From: Inonotus obliquus
Lineage: Eukaryota > Basidiomycota > Agaricomycetes > Hymenochaetales > Hymenochaetaceae
Direction of reading: 5' to 3'
DNA length: 64,000 nucleotides
Assembly: GCA_032164295.1 (NCBI GenBank)
Contig: JAJHTX010000006.1
Location: 2,728,001-2,792,000 of the forward strand
Below are positions 47,966 through 59,844 of this stretch, piece after piece (position 1 is the first letter of the stretch; each line of letters begins with the position of its first letter). Under the pieces are notes generated by a model that made no database searches, was not told where the DNA came from, and was given only the letters and a program-made list of their open reading frames with translations. The position numbers and the translations under genes were made by a program.

Positions 47966-49236
47966 TGTGCGAGATCGCGTCCGGTACCGAAATACCGAGA
48001 CGAGGGGTGTATGGTTTTAAGTGGGGGAGGGCCAAATGAGGCAGTACTTATCCAGTACGCTCACGGTACTTGTTGTCTGTAGAAGGGGGATGTAAAGGGA
48101 GTCAAAGGAATAATAGAAAGAAGTGCTGGACCAGCTAGACGTAGGGGGGAATGTGTTCTTGTCCGGAATCGAGAGGGTCGGTACCGTGGGAAAAACGTCG
48201 GTACAGGTCGGTACTTGAACGAATGGGATTGGTATGTGCAGAAACGTTGTAAAACAAAAGCTCAGTACAGAAACGAAAGGTGGATGTGCAGAATACGAAG
48301 GATAACAAAAGGTCGGTACCGTGGGAAAAACGTCGGTACACGTCGGTACTGCAAGAAAACAACTGGCACGGGGTGGTATAGCAAGAAACTGAATGGGAGA
48401 GACTGGTGGATGAAGGTGTTGACTGGACCGGGAAGGAAACCTGAGCCCTCACACGGGAGGCTAACTCCAAAGTTTCACTTGAGACGGAACTGGGATGGGA
48501 CTGGGACGGAAATCGAGACGAGACTGAGACGGAACTGAGAAGGGGGTGAGGAAACCCGAGCCCTCACGCTAGAGGCTAGCTCCTAAGATTACCTGGAGAG
48601 CTACTACGTACAGGAGGAGATATTTATACTACTGTACCGTAGTTAGCTCATAAGTCCAAAAGGAGAAAGTAAAAAGGAAGATCAAAACAAAGAAAAATAT
48701 CATAAGAAGAATGAATACAGTAGTGCCATCAGGGGGACAACAAGAAAGGGTTAGGGAGGACAAGATACCAATGAAAACATAGCATATAGTACCCCTGGAT
48801 GAAAAGTCCTCAGGACAAGAGATTTGAGCCCCTGCCAATTGATACCGACGCATTCCTGGTGGTACCGGACCTGAAAACCTTAACGGATACTGACCCTGAG
48901 CTTTCCCAAAGAACCGGCATGCATAGTCCAACTATCAGGAATGAATACCAGAGAGGGAGACGTCCGATCTCTGTCATGAGAGCATGTCGAATTGTCAATT
49001 TGTCTCGGTACCGGGTTTCTCGGCACTCGGTACTCTCGGTATTCTCGGTACCGGGTTTCTTGGCGCTCGGTACCGGTACTCTCGGCGTTCGGTACTTCGA
49101 GAAATGGGACTGACAGTTTCTCTGGGTGTGCTGGTGGATACTGGAAGATGTAGATGGGACTGTACCGTAGCATGGGGTAAGCGTAGAATGGGATACCGGG
49201 CTTGATACCGAGCTCAGCTGCACGTAGTTCTCTTCA
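47966..49236 (-). repeat. 3' LTR of the nested retroelement
   Basis: 1271 bp, bounded by TG and CA on the plus strand. It contains many CGGTAC motifs, densest at 49005-49096, and an internal repeat (GGTACCGTGGGAAAAACGTC at 48180-48200 and again at 48315-48335). Confidence 0.9.
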
Positions 49237-49610
49237 TCTCCCGGGCACTTTAAATAGTGACTGTCCTCAGTCATCCTCCATAGCCAAGGTGCATCGGTAA
49301 CGTGAGGCGGCACAAGGAGAGGTAAGCCAAAGAGTCCTTCCTCCAATCCAATCCATCATCGAGTCGACTCGGCATCTCCGGTACCAGTGATTAGTAAGCT
49401 TCGGTACCGGGAGTGGTAGTGGAATGCAACTGCAGTGTCATCAAATAGGAATCGATACCGAAATTCGAACAAAGGACAGAAGAACGTGAATAAGTGAGAC
49501 AGTGGAAGAATGTATAAGATAATTTGAGAATGGGATGGGGGTATAGGTACGGAAGGTAAAACAATCAAATACTGACCGTGCTAACGGATTTCAGAAGTAG
49601 AAGTTCAAAA

Positions 49611-52103
49611 TTATCCATAATCAGAAAGGAGAGGGTGGAATAGAAGAAAGAATAGCTGGGAAAGGGGTAGCAACCAGTCCACAGCCATACCGAGGTATGT
49701 TCCACCATTGATACAATAGCCCCGTCCGGTACCGAGCTTATGTAAGCGGTACCGAGGCGGTACTGAGATCAGGAGAGAGTCTTGCGCAGTACTCTGGTAC
49801 CGGTAGCTGCTGCGAGCCGTCGCTAGTTGCTTGCCCGGGTTGGCAGGGAACGTCTGGCTGAGTTGTCCTAAAATGAGCAAGCCATAGTCGTCCTTGAACC
49901 ATAGTCCGTCACGTGTACCAAATACCGAGGACTCCTTGGTGCTTGTAGACTTTACGGTCACCACGTTTCCCAACTCGAGAGCCCTTACTGAAGTACCGGA
50001 AATGCTTCGATGGGTTGTAGAACGAGTTCCAAGAGCTGCTGCCACCACTGAACGAACTACCGAGCCAATACCAGGGGGTTGGTACCGATGCCGAGAGAAA
50101 AGTACCGGTACCGGTACCGGAAATCGATCGAATAAGCCAAAACGTGCAACTCCTCCAATACCGATAGAAGCTCTACTAGTTCCAGTAGTTGTCGTATGGC
50201 TGACCTGAGACTCCTGGGCTGAATTCTGCCTGGTACCATAGTCCAAATGGCTGGCGTCTACCGACTTGATGTGGCTGTGCTCGGTACCGAGAGGCTGGGG
50301 AATCCCGGGTGACGAGACTCGCATGGGGGAGCAACCAATAAACGCCTTTCGAAATTCATATACTGGATCCAAAACCTGAGGATGGGCACCAACTAGACAA
50401 AAGATCGATGTGGGGGCCTTCCTAGCTATGCCAACGACTGGGAGAATGGGTACCGAAGAATCTGGAGCATGTACCGGGGCCTCGACGATTGTATCCTGCA
50501 CTGGAACGATTGGTACCGGGGACTTGACAATTTCATCTGGCACTGGAATAACTGGTACCGGAGCCACCAATGACACTAATGAGTCATCAGCTGGATCCAT
50601 ATCCTGACTGATACCAGGGTCCGGTACGTGGCTGTGCACCTCAATTCCGATCGATACTCGATGCTCGTCCACCAGATCTATGCCTCCTAGACACTGCACC
50701 ACTTCCTGACCTAACACGTCTCCTCCTGCAACCAAATCCGCTGATCCTTCCTCAACTAACGACCTGGAGCTGAGTACCGGGGGAATTTCTTCCTTCTCTG
50801 ATGGCTCTCCTGCTGCCTCAGTACCAACTGCATATACGCTCCCAGGACCTCCACACTCAACTGAAACTAACTCGCTCATCTGCCTTCTAAGCTCCTGCGA
50901 CAATGCCAATAACTCGCATTGAGATACCGTAAGCCCAGATTCAAGAGGCTGATCTACCGGGGTCGGTACGGGAGACTTCCAGTCAGCTACCGAGGGCTCG
51001 TATGCATCTTCTTTGGGTTTCGGGAGTGGGTCTGACATTGCTAAGACTCTGCTGGGAGACGTGTCCTCCATGTAGTAGTACTGTGGTACTGATGATCTCT
51101 CGGCGCTCCGGTACTCTGGTACTTGCGATCTCTCGGCGCTCCAGTACTCCGGTACTGACAGTCTCTCTACACTCCGGTACTTCCTCCTGCGTGCTTCCTC
51201 TGCCTTCCTTTGAGCCTCCTCAAGCAGAATCTCCAACCTAACGACCTCCTGATCATCTCCTACCTCCTCTGCAATTCTCTGCCTAGCAACTGGGGACTCT
51301 CGGCATCGCTGGATCGGTACCGGGACTGATACCGGAGGTGAATGGGCCACAACTACGTTTACCGAAGGCAACCCCAATGGTTCCGGTAACAACTGCTGCT
51401 CCTGCTCCAGTTCCTCTACCTGTAACTGAAGGACCTGCAACGTCTTCCAGAGTGTACCAAGCTCCGGCTCCTCCTCGACTGGCTGCGACTCAGCATTACG
51501 TAATCCGGTATGAGGTGATTCATCGAAAAAGTCGGTACCGAGAACATAATCAGCATGCTTATGGATCTGCTCCACTGTATATGTCGTTCCAGGCTGGGGA
51601 TCGGCTTCTTTTGTCTCGAGACGTAAACGGATGCGATCCCGAAGGCTACCGGTGAATACTGAGAAGTAGTACCGGGCTGCTTCCTCTACCGAGAGGGTAC
51701 CGAGACTCTTCAGATAGCTCCAATGCACGAAAAATTCGTTCCGGTACTGGGCCAGAACGAGTCGTGTCTTGATCCCTTCGCATCTCCAGAACTCTACAAG
51801 CTGAGCAACATCTTCTCGAGTATACCGGGCTCCTTCAGACAAAATTGGGTAAAACGACTTGATAGCTGCTTTTGCCTTCGACCAATCGGTAGCGGTATCT
51901 GACGCATCTGGTGAGGTCTTCCAAAGCTCGGCTACAGTGCGAGATGCATAGTATCCAGCATACCAAATCGTCTGGGCTGGGTCTAGGTTGTATTCGGCAG
52001 CTAGGTACTCTATGTCTTCAAGGTACCGGGGCAGTTCTCGTGGTTCGGTACCATCGAACGAAGGAGTGTCTTCGGTTCCGCGTCTGGGAGGACGTCCTAC
52101 CAT
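49611..52103 (-). CDS. Gag-like protein of the nested LTR element, 830 residues
   Basis: A single uninterrupted exon from ATG 52103. Residues about 1-195 resemble the retrotransposon Gag domain of Ty3-like elements in basidiomycetes (FDGTEPRELPRYLEDIEYLA, LWKTSPDASDTATDWSKAKA, FWRCEGIKTRLVLAQYRNEF). A coiled coil lies at about 218-245 (LQVLQLQVEELEQEQ). The rest is Pro/Val/Ser-rich and largely disordered, with repeated Val-Pro and Tyr-Arg-Ser-Ala-Glu-Arg units produced by GGTACC-rich DNA. I see no CCHC zinc knuckle and no protease active site. It should assemble particles that package the element RNA, if functional. The interval 49237-49610 on the other side holds nothing coding. Confidence 0.75.
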   Translation of the reverse strand: MVGRPPRRGTEDTPSFDGTEPRELPRYLEDIEYLAAEYNLDPAQTIWYAGYYASRTVAELWKTSPDASDTATDWSKAKAAIKSFYPILSEGARYTREDVAQLVEFWRCEGIKTRLVLAQYRNEFFVHWSYLKSLGTLSVEEAARYYFSVFTGSLRDRIRLRLETKEADPQPGTTYTVEQIHKHADYVLGTDFFDESPHTGLRNAESQPVEEEPELGTLWKTLQVLQLQVEELEQEQQLLPEPLGLPSVNVVVAHSPPVSVPVPIQRCRESPVARQRIAEEVGDDQEVVRLEILLEEAQRKAEEARRRKYRSVERLSVPEYWSAERSQVPEYRSAERSSVPQYYYMEDTSPSRVLAMSDPLPKPKEDAYEPSVADWKSPVPTPVDQPLESGLTVSQCELLALSQELRRQMSELVSVECGGPGSVYAVGTEAAGEPSEKEEIPPVLSSRSLVEEGSADLVAGGDVLGQEVVQCLGGIDLVDEHRVSIGIEVHSHVPDPGISQDMDPADDSLVSLVAPVPVIPVPDEIVKSPVPIVPVQDTIVEAPVHAPDSSVPILPVVGIARKAPTSIFCLVGAHPQVLDPVYEFRKAFIGCSPMRVSSPGIPQPLGTEHSHIKSVDASHLDYGTRQNSAQESQVSHTTTTGTSRASIGIGGVARFGLFDRFPVPVPVLFSRHRYQPPGIGSVVRSVVAAALGTRSTTHRSISGTSVRALELGNVVTVKSTSTKESSVFGTRDGLWFKDDYGLLILGQLSQTFPANPGKQLATARSSYRYQSTAQDSLLISVPPRYRLHKLGTGRGYCINGGTYLGMAVDWLLPLSQLFFLLFHPLLSDYG

Positions 52104-52376
52104 CTTGCTCGAGTGGGGTTATACTTCTAAATTGATAACGGAGTGAAATACAAACTGAAAAGGGAAAACAACTAATGGCTGGGGGATTGTAAAGCGGCAA
52201 TAAGAACAAATGCTACCGTCCGGTACCGAGGTACCGGTCTGCCGAGACTTTTACAGAGATGAACTGGACAAAACAAACTGTCGGTATTGAAAGGGAATGA
52301 AAGGGGAGTAGTCAGAATAATCAATTAGACAACAAGACACCTTGAAAACCCTCCCTCGCGGTGGGCTCCAGATAAA

Positions 52377-53647
52377 TGTGCGAGATCGCGTCCGGTACCG
52401 AAATACCGAGACGAGGGGTGTATGGTTTTAAGTGGGGGAGGGCCAAATGAGGCAGTACTTATCCAGTACGCTCACGGTACTTGTTGTCTGTAGAAGGGGG
52501 ATGTAAAGGGAGTCAAAGGAATAATAGAAAGAAGTGCTGGACCAGCTAGACGTGGGGGGGAATGTGTTCTTGTCCGGAATCGAGAGGGTCGGTACCGTGG
52601 GAAAAACGTCGGTACAGGTCGGTACTTGAACGAATGGGATTGGTATGTGCAGAAACGTTGTAAAACAAAAGCTCAGTACAGAAACGAAAGGTGGATGTGC
52701 AGAATACGAAGGATAACAAAAGGTCGGTACCGTGGGAAAAACGTCGGTACACGTCGGTACTGCAAGAAAACAACTGGCACGGGGTGGTATAGCAAGAAAC
52801 TGAATGGGAGAGACTGGTGGATGAAGGTGTTGACTGGACCGGGAAGGAAACCTGAGCCCTCACACGGGAGGCTAACTCCAAAGTTTCACTTGAGACGGAA
52901 CTGGGATGGGACTGGGACGGAAATCGAGACGAGACTGAGACGGAACTGAGAAGGGGGTGAGGAAACCCGAGCCCTCACGCTAGAGGCTAGCTCCTAAGAT
53001 TACCTGGAGAGCTACTACGTACAGGAGGAGATATTTATACTACTGTACCGTAGTTAGCTCATAAGTCCAAAAGGAGAAAGTAAAAAGGAAGATTAAAACA
53101 AAGAAAAATATCATAAGAAGAATGAATACAGTAGTGCCATCAGGGGGACAACAAGAAAGGGTTAGGGAGGACAAGATACCAATGAAAACATAGCATATAG
53201 TACCCCTGGATGAAAAGTCCTCAGGACAAGAGATTTGAGCCCCTGCCAATTGATACCGACGCATTCCTGGTGGTACCGGACCTGAAAACCTTAACGGATA
53301 CTGACCCTGAGCTTTCCCAAAGAACCGGCATGCATAGTCCAACTATCAGGAATGAATACCAGAGAGGGAGACGTCCGATCTCTGTCATGAGAGCATGTCG
53401 AATTGTCAATTTGTCTCGGTACCGGGTTTCTCGGCACTCGGTACTCTCGGTATTCTCGGTACCGGGTTTCTTGGCGCTCGGTACCGGTACTCTCGGCGTT
53501 CGGTACTTCGAGAAATGGGACTGACAGTTTCTCTGGGTGTGCTGGTGGATACTGGAAGATGTAGATGGGACTGTACCGTAGCATGGGGTAAGCGTAGAAT
53601 GGGATACCGGGCTTGATACCGAGCTCAGCTGCACGTAGTTCTCTTCA
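52377..53647 (-). repeat. 5' LTR of the nested retroelement
   Basis: The same length as the other LTR and almost identical, indicating a very recent insertion. Confidence 0.9.
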
Positions 53648-53873
53648 CCGGGTAAGGCAATGGTGAATCGCAAGATCATCTCTGATAATTGGAATCTAAG
53701 TGCGCTGCTGAACATGAGTCTCGGTGAGTTGCAAGATCATCCCCGACTGCTGATACAACACTGAAGTGTCGAGAAGTGAAGTCCATCAGGTAGATTATAT
53801 GGTATTAATGTAGGTATATAAATATGGGACGGAATTGACGATGTTCGACAACTCCCTGTACTTGGTCTGAACC

Positions 53874-56800
53874 ATGAGCGACAACGAGTTTCAACTTGTC
53901 TCAAACTCAAAGCGACGAAACCGCAATGAAGTTGACGAAAGCCTTATCATCTCTGACAAGCGACCTCGATTTCTCTCTTATAAACTTCGTGACATCTCTG
54001 AAACTACTTGGTCTAGTGGTTCATGCAAGATACAACCTGCTGCAAACCGCTTTGATGTCCTATCTGATCTTGAGGATAGTGCCGAAAATACTCAGTTGAC
54101 AGAGAATAGCGATGCAGATACAGAATTTGAACCGAATTCAACTTCATGTAGCCTGAGCAAGACTGGTGATGATACTTCAAAGGTGCGCATTTTGAATAGC
54201 ATATTTTTTTATTCTATTTAAGTGTCTTTTGTTTTCATAGATTAGTGTTGAACTGCCTCGTATGACGGTTGCCTCAAGACAAAGTAAGATAGGAAAGAAG
54301 GTATTCGCTCTGATATATAGTTTGCGCATTATGAATTACTAATTTAGTTGTTGAAACGTACAGGGGAATACATGTCACATTCAAAAGCAAAGAAAGCCTT
54401 CACCAAAGATTACGATCTCGAAGCAACCTGTCGAGATTATTCGAACCGACTCAGTTGCACTGCAGACAGTCTCTCAACCCCTGAAGAACTCGTCAAAGAC
54501 TTCCAGCTCTTCAATAAAACAAACAAACAATATTATGACAATTGATGACACGGATGACAAAGTTATCGAGGTTACTCCTCCAGTAACTAAGGTCACAAGA
54601 AAGAAGGTGCGCATATATATATATATATATCTGCTTGATTGTAACTAAACTAATATCTTGACGTTTAAGAAGCCAAGAAACCTGATTCATCTGTTTTACA
54701 AGGCTGTCGACTCTAATCCTAAATGTAAAGAACACATTGAAGGCAACAAGTACTTTCAATGTTATCACTCAGGGTCTACGCAAACTGTGACAAAATTAAT
54801 GAGAGGATCAACAACTGGTGAGTCGCTATCTTCTTGCTTAAGTGTAGAACTGATGCATTTAGGTCTCGAGAATCATTTACAAAAGAACGCACCGATCATG
54901 TATCAGTTATTTCAAATCCTCCGCGATCGAAATACACCACCAACGGATGACGAAATCGCAATCACAAACAAATTAAAAGTGCTCTCGACTGATCGCCTTC
55001 AACAACTATTTTCTGAACAAAAGTCAGAGAATATCATTAGCGCCTTCGCTCATCAAGAATTCAAAAAACTCGTGAGTAAAGCTCCTCTATCTTTTTCTGT
55101 TCGAACGTCTAATGACAAATATTTGACCTTTATCTAGGGAGGTTGGGATCAAGCTGCTTTTGAAAGACATCTAGCAGAGTGGATCGTTGAAGATGATCAA
55201 CCATTTTCAGCTGTCGAAACATGGAAATTTCATACAGTAATAAAGTTCGCTGGACGAAATCCATTGCTTAAAGTTCCATCTGCCACTACAGTTAAGCGGA
55301 TTGTTAGACAACTTGAGTTAGAGGCGGTTAATGAGACGAAGTCGATTATCAATGTACGTTCAATAGATACTATTTGATATTTATATCTAACGGTTTTCAT
55401 AAAGTATTGATCTCAAGGTCGCACTTTCATTAGATGCATGGACATCAAGTAATGGATACGCATTTCTTGCTATTGTTATGCATTACATCGGTAAGAATGA
55501 GAAGCTTCGTAAGTTACATTCATTCATCTACAAAGATTGAATATTTAACTATTGTATCATTTAGAGGAGAGGCTTATTGACTTTCAAGAAATTCTTGGGT
55601 CGCATTCAGGTGTAAATCTCGCAGAAATTGTTTGGGGAACACTAGAGCGTTACGGATTAAAGGCGAAGGTAAGTCAATTAATATATTTGTTATAGTATTT
55701 AATTTAACTTTTTCCAAGCTCCTTGCTATAACCTGCGACAATGCAACAAACAACGATACACTGCTGAGTAGCCTTGAGCTTCGAATGCAGAATGAAGGAA
55801 TTTCATTCCTGGCAGATGAGGCACGAATGCGATGTATCCCTCATACAATCCACCTCTCCGCACTGAAGGTTTGTTGATTTTTATTTATGTATTATGTTTA
55901 TTACCTGGAATAAACTAATAGAATGTTTTACAGCTTCTTGATGCGATTGGTGCATCAAAGGATGCAAGACCTAGATCTGTCCCATATCAAGAATCTGTAT
56001 CCACTCCTCTCAATGATGACTCCGAATTTGGTCAGGACGAAGGCACAAACGAGTCGTCTGTGCTCTCTGATGATGTTTTAAGGTCAATGAACGCAATTGA
56101 AAAGGTAAGAATTTTATTTAAGTTCATGGCTTTGTATGACGTGTATGTTTCTTTTCTAGCTTCGTAAAATTATTGTTGCTATTCGTTCTAGTCCCCAACG
56201 ACATCAGACATGGTTTACAGAAGTGAAACAATTAAGGACAGAAGAAGGTCACTCTACGGAATTGGCTCTGATGCTTATTCTTGATGTAGCAACGCGCTGG
56301 TCTTCAACTCACCAGATGCTTAGTAAGTTACATGGTATTATTTCAGATATTTTATCTAAGTGTTATGTTTTGATAGGACGTGCTCTCAAATTTCATACTG
56401 CAGTCGACAGATTTGTTCTCCTTCATATCGAGCTCCATCCACTCAAGCTCACCACAGTCGACTGGAAGGCAATCAAGCTTGTTACAAAATGGCTTGCCAA
56501 ATTTCGTTCAGCAACAACCTTCATGTCATCAACATCCGTCTCTACACTCTCGTCCTCTTATAGCTGCTTTAAAGGACTTCAAGATACCCTTCGTCATTTC
56601 CTTAAGGAGTAACCATCGGATGCACCTCATATTCTTCGAAATGGACTTACTGAAGCACACCGCAAACTTTCAGATTATTTTACACTGTTTAACATTTCAC
56701 CATTCTTTATGTGGGCCGCTTGTAAGTTAAACCGACTTCTTTACATACTTTATTAGATACTCACCATCTCACTATAGTATTAGATCCACGTATTTCATAT

Positions 56801-57394
56801 TCAAAGCTTCGAGATGATGCTGGGGAGGATGCTACCTTGCTTCATCTCATTGATGAATCAAGAGCTTCTCTTGAGCGTCGCTTTTCAGTTAGGTTCCCTT
56901 CAAAGACTTCAAGACAGCATCAGAGCTATCAAAATACTGTGATAAACGAGTGCTCAAACATAGCTCAAGCTCAAAATGACGACTTTCACTCTCCATCTAA
57001 AAGTATGACTTTTGCTTTTATGGCAGGGTATAGGAGTGAGGAGGAGGACATCAATCCATCAGACGAACTCGATGACTACTTTAATATGAAACGCGAAAAG
57101 TCTTGGAAGGATGGTGAACCAATTCTCTGGTGGTCTGGACGTCAAACTCAGTTTCCACACTTATCGAAATTTGCATGTGAGATTCACTGCATTCCAGGTA
57201 TGTTGCGAGTTTACTTCTTAATATATGAATGTTTGCATGATTAATAAATGTATATAGGTTCCGCAGTTGCTGTTGAACGAATATTTTCAGGGGGAAGGGA
57301 TACCATTGCACTCCGTCGTGCTCGTCTAAAGTCGGAGACCATCACAACCCTTATGATAGTCAAGCAGTGGCTGCGGTCAAAAGTCAGATCTTAG
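53874..57394 (+). pseudogene. hAT-family transposase, full length but interrupted
   Basis: About ten exons. The N-terminus is MSDNEFQLVSNSKRRNRNEV. A BED-like region (KYFQCYHSGSTQTVTKLM, GLENHLQKNAP) follows. The first catalytic Asp is in LSLDAWTS (about 55430), the second in ITCDNATNND (about 55735), followed by CIPHTIHLSALK. The RW motif is in DVATRWSSTHQML (about 56285). The dimerisation end is at 57255-57394 (ERIFSGGRDTIALRRARLKS). Two lesions: a change of frame in an AAAC repeat at about 54517-54530 after KDFQLFNK, and an in-frame TAA at 56610-56612 in the middle of otherwise conserved coding sequence. The copy is therefore probably inactive, although its termini remain intact. Confidence 0.85.
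54606..54632. repeat. AT dinucleotide microsatellite in a transposase intron
   Basis: A run of about ten AT units directly after a GTGCGC donor in the transposase gene. Confidence 0.8.
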
Positions 57395-58049
57395 AATTCT
57401 TGATGTATCTCTCATTGTTTCTTATGAATTCATTCTTGGTACCATACATACGACCGTATTCCTGTATACGCCCACCGCGCATCCGTGCATTGCCTGGTAT
57501 TGAAGAGTACGGTGTTGTACAGTATGGCTCGCATGCCGTAGTAGATCATACCATTACGCGCGTACCCATATACGTACGCTGCCGATCCCTAGTACCAACA
57601 TGCGAGTCGAGTAGCGACGCCGCATCAAGCGTATCCGAACGCAATAGTGAAACGAGATTAACTCGCATCTCGTTCTTTAAAGATGTCAGCGCAGGTAAGC
57701 AGAGTTGTCTATGTGACTTGGGGATGAGTAACATTGGTATCGTTGTTAGGGATCGCGCGTGGCTTATCGCAGTAGCTGTAGACCTCCAGCCAGGGACTTG
57801 CTGAGCTGATTTTGATTACGTCATGCTGGACCACACCTCGGAGAGTAGCTGACAGGCATAAGGAGTACATAAATATGTCTCTGTTGAGAACTCCGCTCTC
57901 TCTGTCTATCTGGGGAATTAAAGTACATGTTCTTCGCTGAGAACGAATAAAAGCACTTTTTTCCCGACTTCTCTTGAGGTGAAGTTACTCGTCCGGTATG
58001 TACTTCGTCGGATAACGCCGCGACTCGAGAATCCATTCCTGTTCACTGG

Positions 58050-58700
58050 TGGGACAAGTCTGGGAGCACACACCTCATCACGATTATCATACTACGATTG
58101 AGCCTGAAGTCGGTATTTCTCTTTCCCGAACCCGTTCTACTTGGAGATGTCCGGAGCTATATGCGATTCTTGTTGGACATAAAGGGGATGATAGATAGTT
58201 AGGTACACACTGTATTGATGGTGGTGATTTGTGGTTCACCGGTTCAGAGAACAGAAAGTACTAGAAATTACCATCTCCGTGTAATCGGAGTGGTTTACCG
58301 ATGCGTGTGAATCACTGCATGTGCCCTTCATGTCATTTAATCTGATACATATGTATCATGTACTGTGGTTTCTCCCGGCTGGCTCTGGATTAGATCCCGA
58401 ATGTAGCGGTAGACATGATGATGACCGCAGTGGGTGGGTTCGGAGCCGCGTCCAAAACATACAGCGAATCCGGTGGGCTACACACTAGTGTTGATATTAA
58501 TAATATGTGTTGTATCACTCTCTCATTTCGTATCTATCACACAGAATTTCTCATATCAGCTGGCCCTAGCATGTGGTGATAGAACAGGTTTGTATGTGTG
58601 ATAGACAAAGATTGAATATTGAGCCGGACTGCACGGTTGAATTAGGTGCTCCTGTAACTATGGAAAACATCTACCTGCTCAGCCAATCCATATTATCCAG
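58050..58700. repeat. tail segment of array module B
   Basis: Homologous to 43.40-43.98 kb, with the plus-strand frame ending early (after SAGPSM) compared with copy A. The minus strand retains DAAPNPPTA. The coding status is unclear. The stretch at 57850-58050 preceding it carries a minus-strand frame (58036-57821, RVAALSDEVHTGRVTSPQEK) shared with 60651-60427. Confidence 0.45.
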
Positions 58701-59844
58701 GCGATAAGTGGGTTTTGAAATCGGTTGCGACCTTTCTACTCTTTCAGATCCTTGATCTATCTCCTCTGCCGCCTCTCCCACTCAATCCAGTTCCTCATGC
58801 CCCTGGGCAACCGGGTATCTATTAGACAAATCATTACCCTTATCATTATGTTACAATAAGCTCACCTTGCGTTCTTCAAGATGTTGCTTCTGATGGTTAC
58901 GGAGTATCTTTCGGATTTTATCCCGGTCAACCTCATTACTAGGTAATACGTCGAACGTACTAGGCAGAATTTCTGACAGTCTCTTGCAACCCGGGGAGAT
59001 GGGACAATCTATACGGTATATTCTGTAAGTATATGCCAATGGAGGTAAAGGAATCTCCCGCCTACAGTGCTTGGGCTTGTAGGATATTCGAAGTTTGTCA
59101 TCAGTGGATACGACTACGCGCTCATATAACCTATCGAATACTAGGTTGAGTTTAGTCTTTCTTGTTATCCTTGTTGAATGTTATCACAACTCACAGGTTC
59201 CAAATTTCTCATTACTGAGGTCATGTTGAAACTGATTTGTATGCCCCTCTTGATGTGCGTCATCGCCTTCCTCTCGCCGCCGCCGCCGAGCCACCTTCTG
59301 GGAAGAGTGCACATTCCTTCCTCCTTCCGTTGGCCGCTGTTTGTTACCTGGGCTCATAATGGTTCCGCCCCGCAGAATCACAGAATGACCGGCAGTATCA
59401 GGTGCGTTGTTGAGTTGCTGTTTCTCCTGGTCGCCGCAGCTTTGCAAACCATAAGCTTACGTATGAATTCAGTTTGCAACATGCTGGTTCTTACCTGTCG
59501 ATTGCGAAATCCGGAAGGCCTGGAATAGACAAGAGACAGATACGGATCACCTTAGTAACCCGGCGAGCTACCCAGGATGAGTGTCTGAAAGATGCCACTC
59601 ACTTTCTCGATGATTTAGTTGTAAGGTGCAGCAGTCAGCGCGAGAGCACTAAAGAAGCACGATCCGATGGTTTGATAATAGCAGGCAGAGGTTGAGTCCA
59701 GTTCCCGTTCATTGAAGGAGTTAGAAGATGCCTTGCTCTTTTAGCCAGTTTTTGATGTCTTGCATGTCGCCACATAGTTTGCTCGTTGAACGTCACCAAA
59801 CATGAGTTGTTCCTCACTTGGCTCTTTGTACGAGGTAGAGTCAC
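58690..59844 (-). CDS. array gene X, copy C: uncharacterised Cys-motif protein
   Basis: The upstream region from 59844 has MTLPRTKSQVRNNSCLVTFN and EQTMWRHARHQKLAKRARHL. The central exon at about 59447-59206 (VILRGGTIMSPGNKQRPTEG, QKVARRRRREEGDDAHQEGH) splices in phase to an exon ending at 58867, encoding LFDRLYERVVVSTDDKLRIS, YKPKHC, YRIDCPISPGCKRLSEILPS and NHQKQHLEERK. The last exon is near 58815-58700 (GEAAEEIDQGSERVE). Compared with copy B, the first Cys of the CxxC pair is Arg here, so any metal site would differ. The relation of the MTLP exon to the central exon is not fully resolved. Confidence 0.5.

Larger units (their letters stand above)
47966..53647 (-). mobile_element. LTR retroelement with Gag only, nested in the hAT
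   Basis: Two direct LTRs of 1271 bp (47966-49236 and 52377-53647) begin TGTGCGAG and end CTCTTCA. I noticed only two differences by eye (an A/G near 52552 and a C/T near 53093). Flanking CCGG(T/G) suggests a 4-5 bp target duplication. On the minus strand the 5' LTR is the right one. A primer-binding-site-like TGGAGCCCACCGCG lies 6 bases inside it (52370-52353). The 3.1-kb interior has a single long frame (Gag-like) and no protease, reverse transcriptase or integrase, so it depends on another element. Confidence 0.88.
47014..57591 (+). mobile_element. full-length hAT transposon (10.6 kb including a nested LTR element)
   Basis: Its inverted termini are TAGGGATCGGCAGCGTAC and GTACGCTGCCGATCCCTA, flanked by the 8-bp duplication GTACCAAC (47006-47013, 57592-57599). 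The uninserted site occurs once in module copies A (42987-42994) and C (60180-60187). It consists of a leader of about 0.95 kb with a tandem duplication, an LTR retroelement at 47966-53647, and a multi-exon transposase (53874-57394). Without the insertion it would be about 4.9 kb, normal for hAT. Confidence 0.93.

Noticed and set aside
48135..49346. Several open frames inside the LTRs on both strands (up to 178 codons)
   Set aside because: They appear identically in both LTRs, are made of repeats of the GGTAC motif and overlap one another on opposite strands; no domain and no independent conservation.
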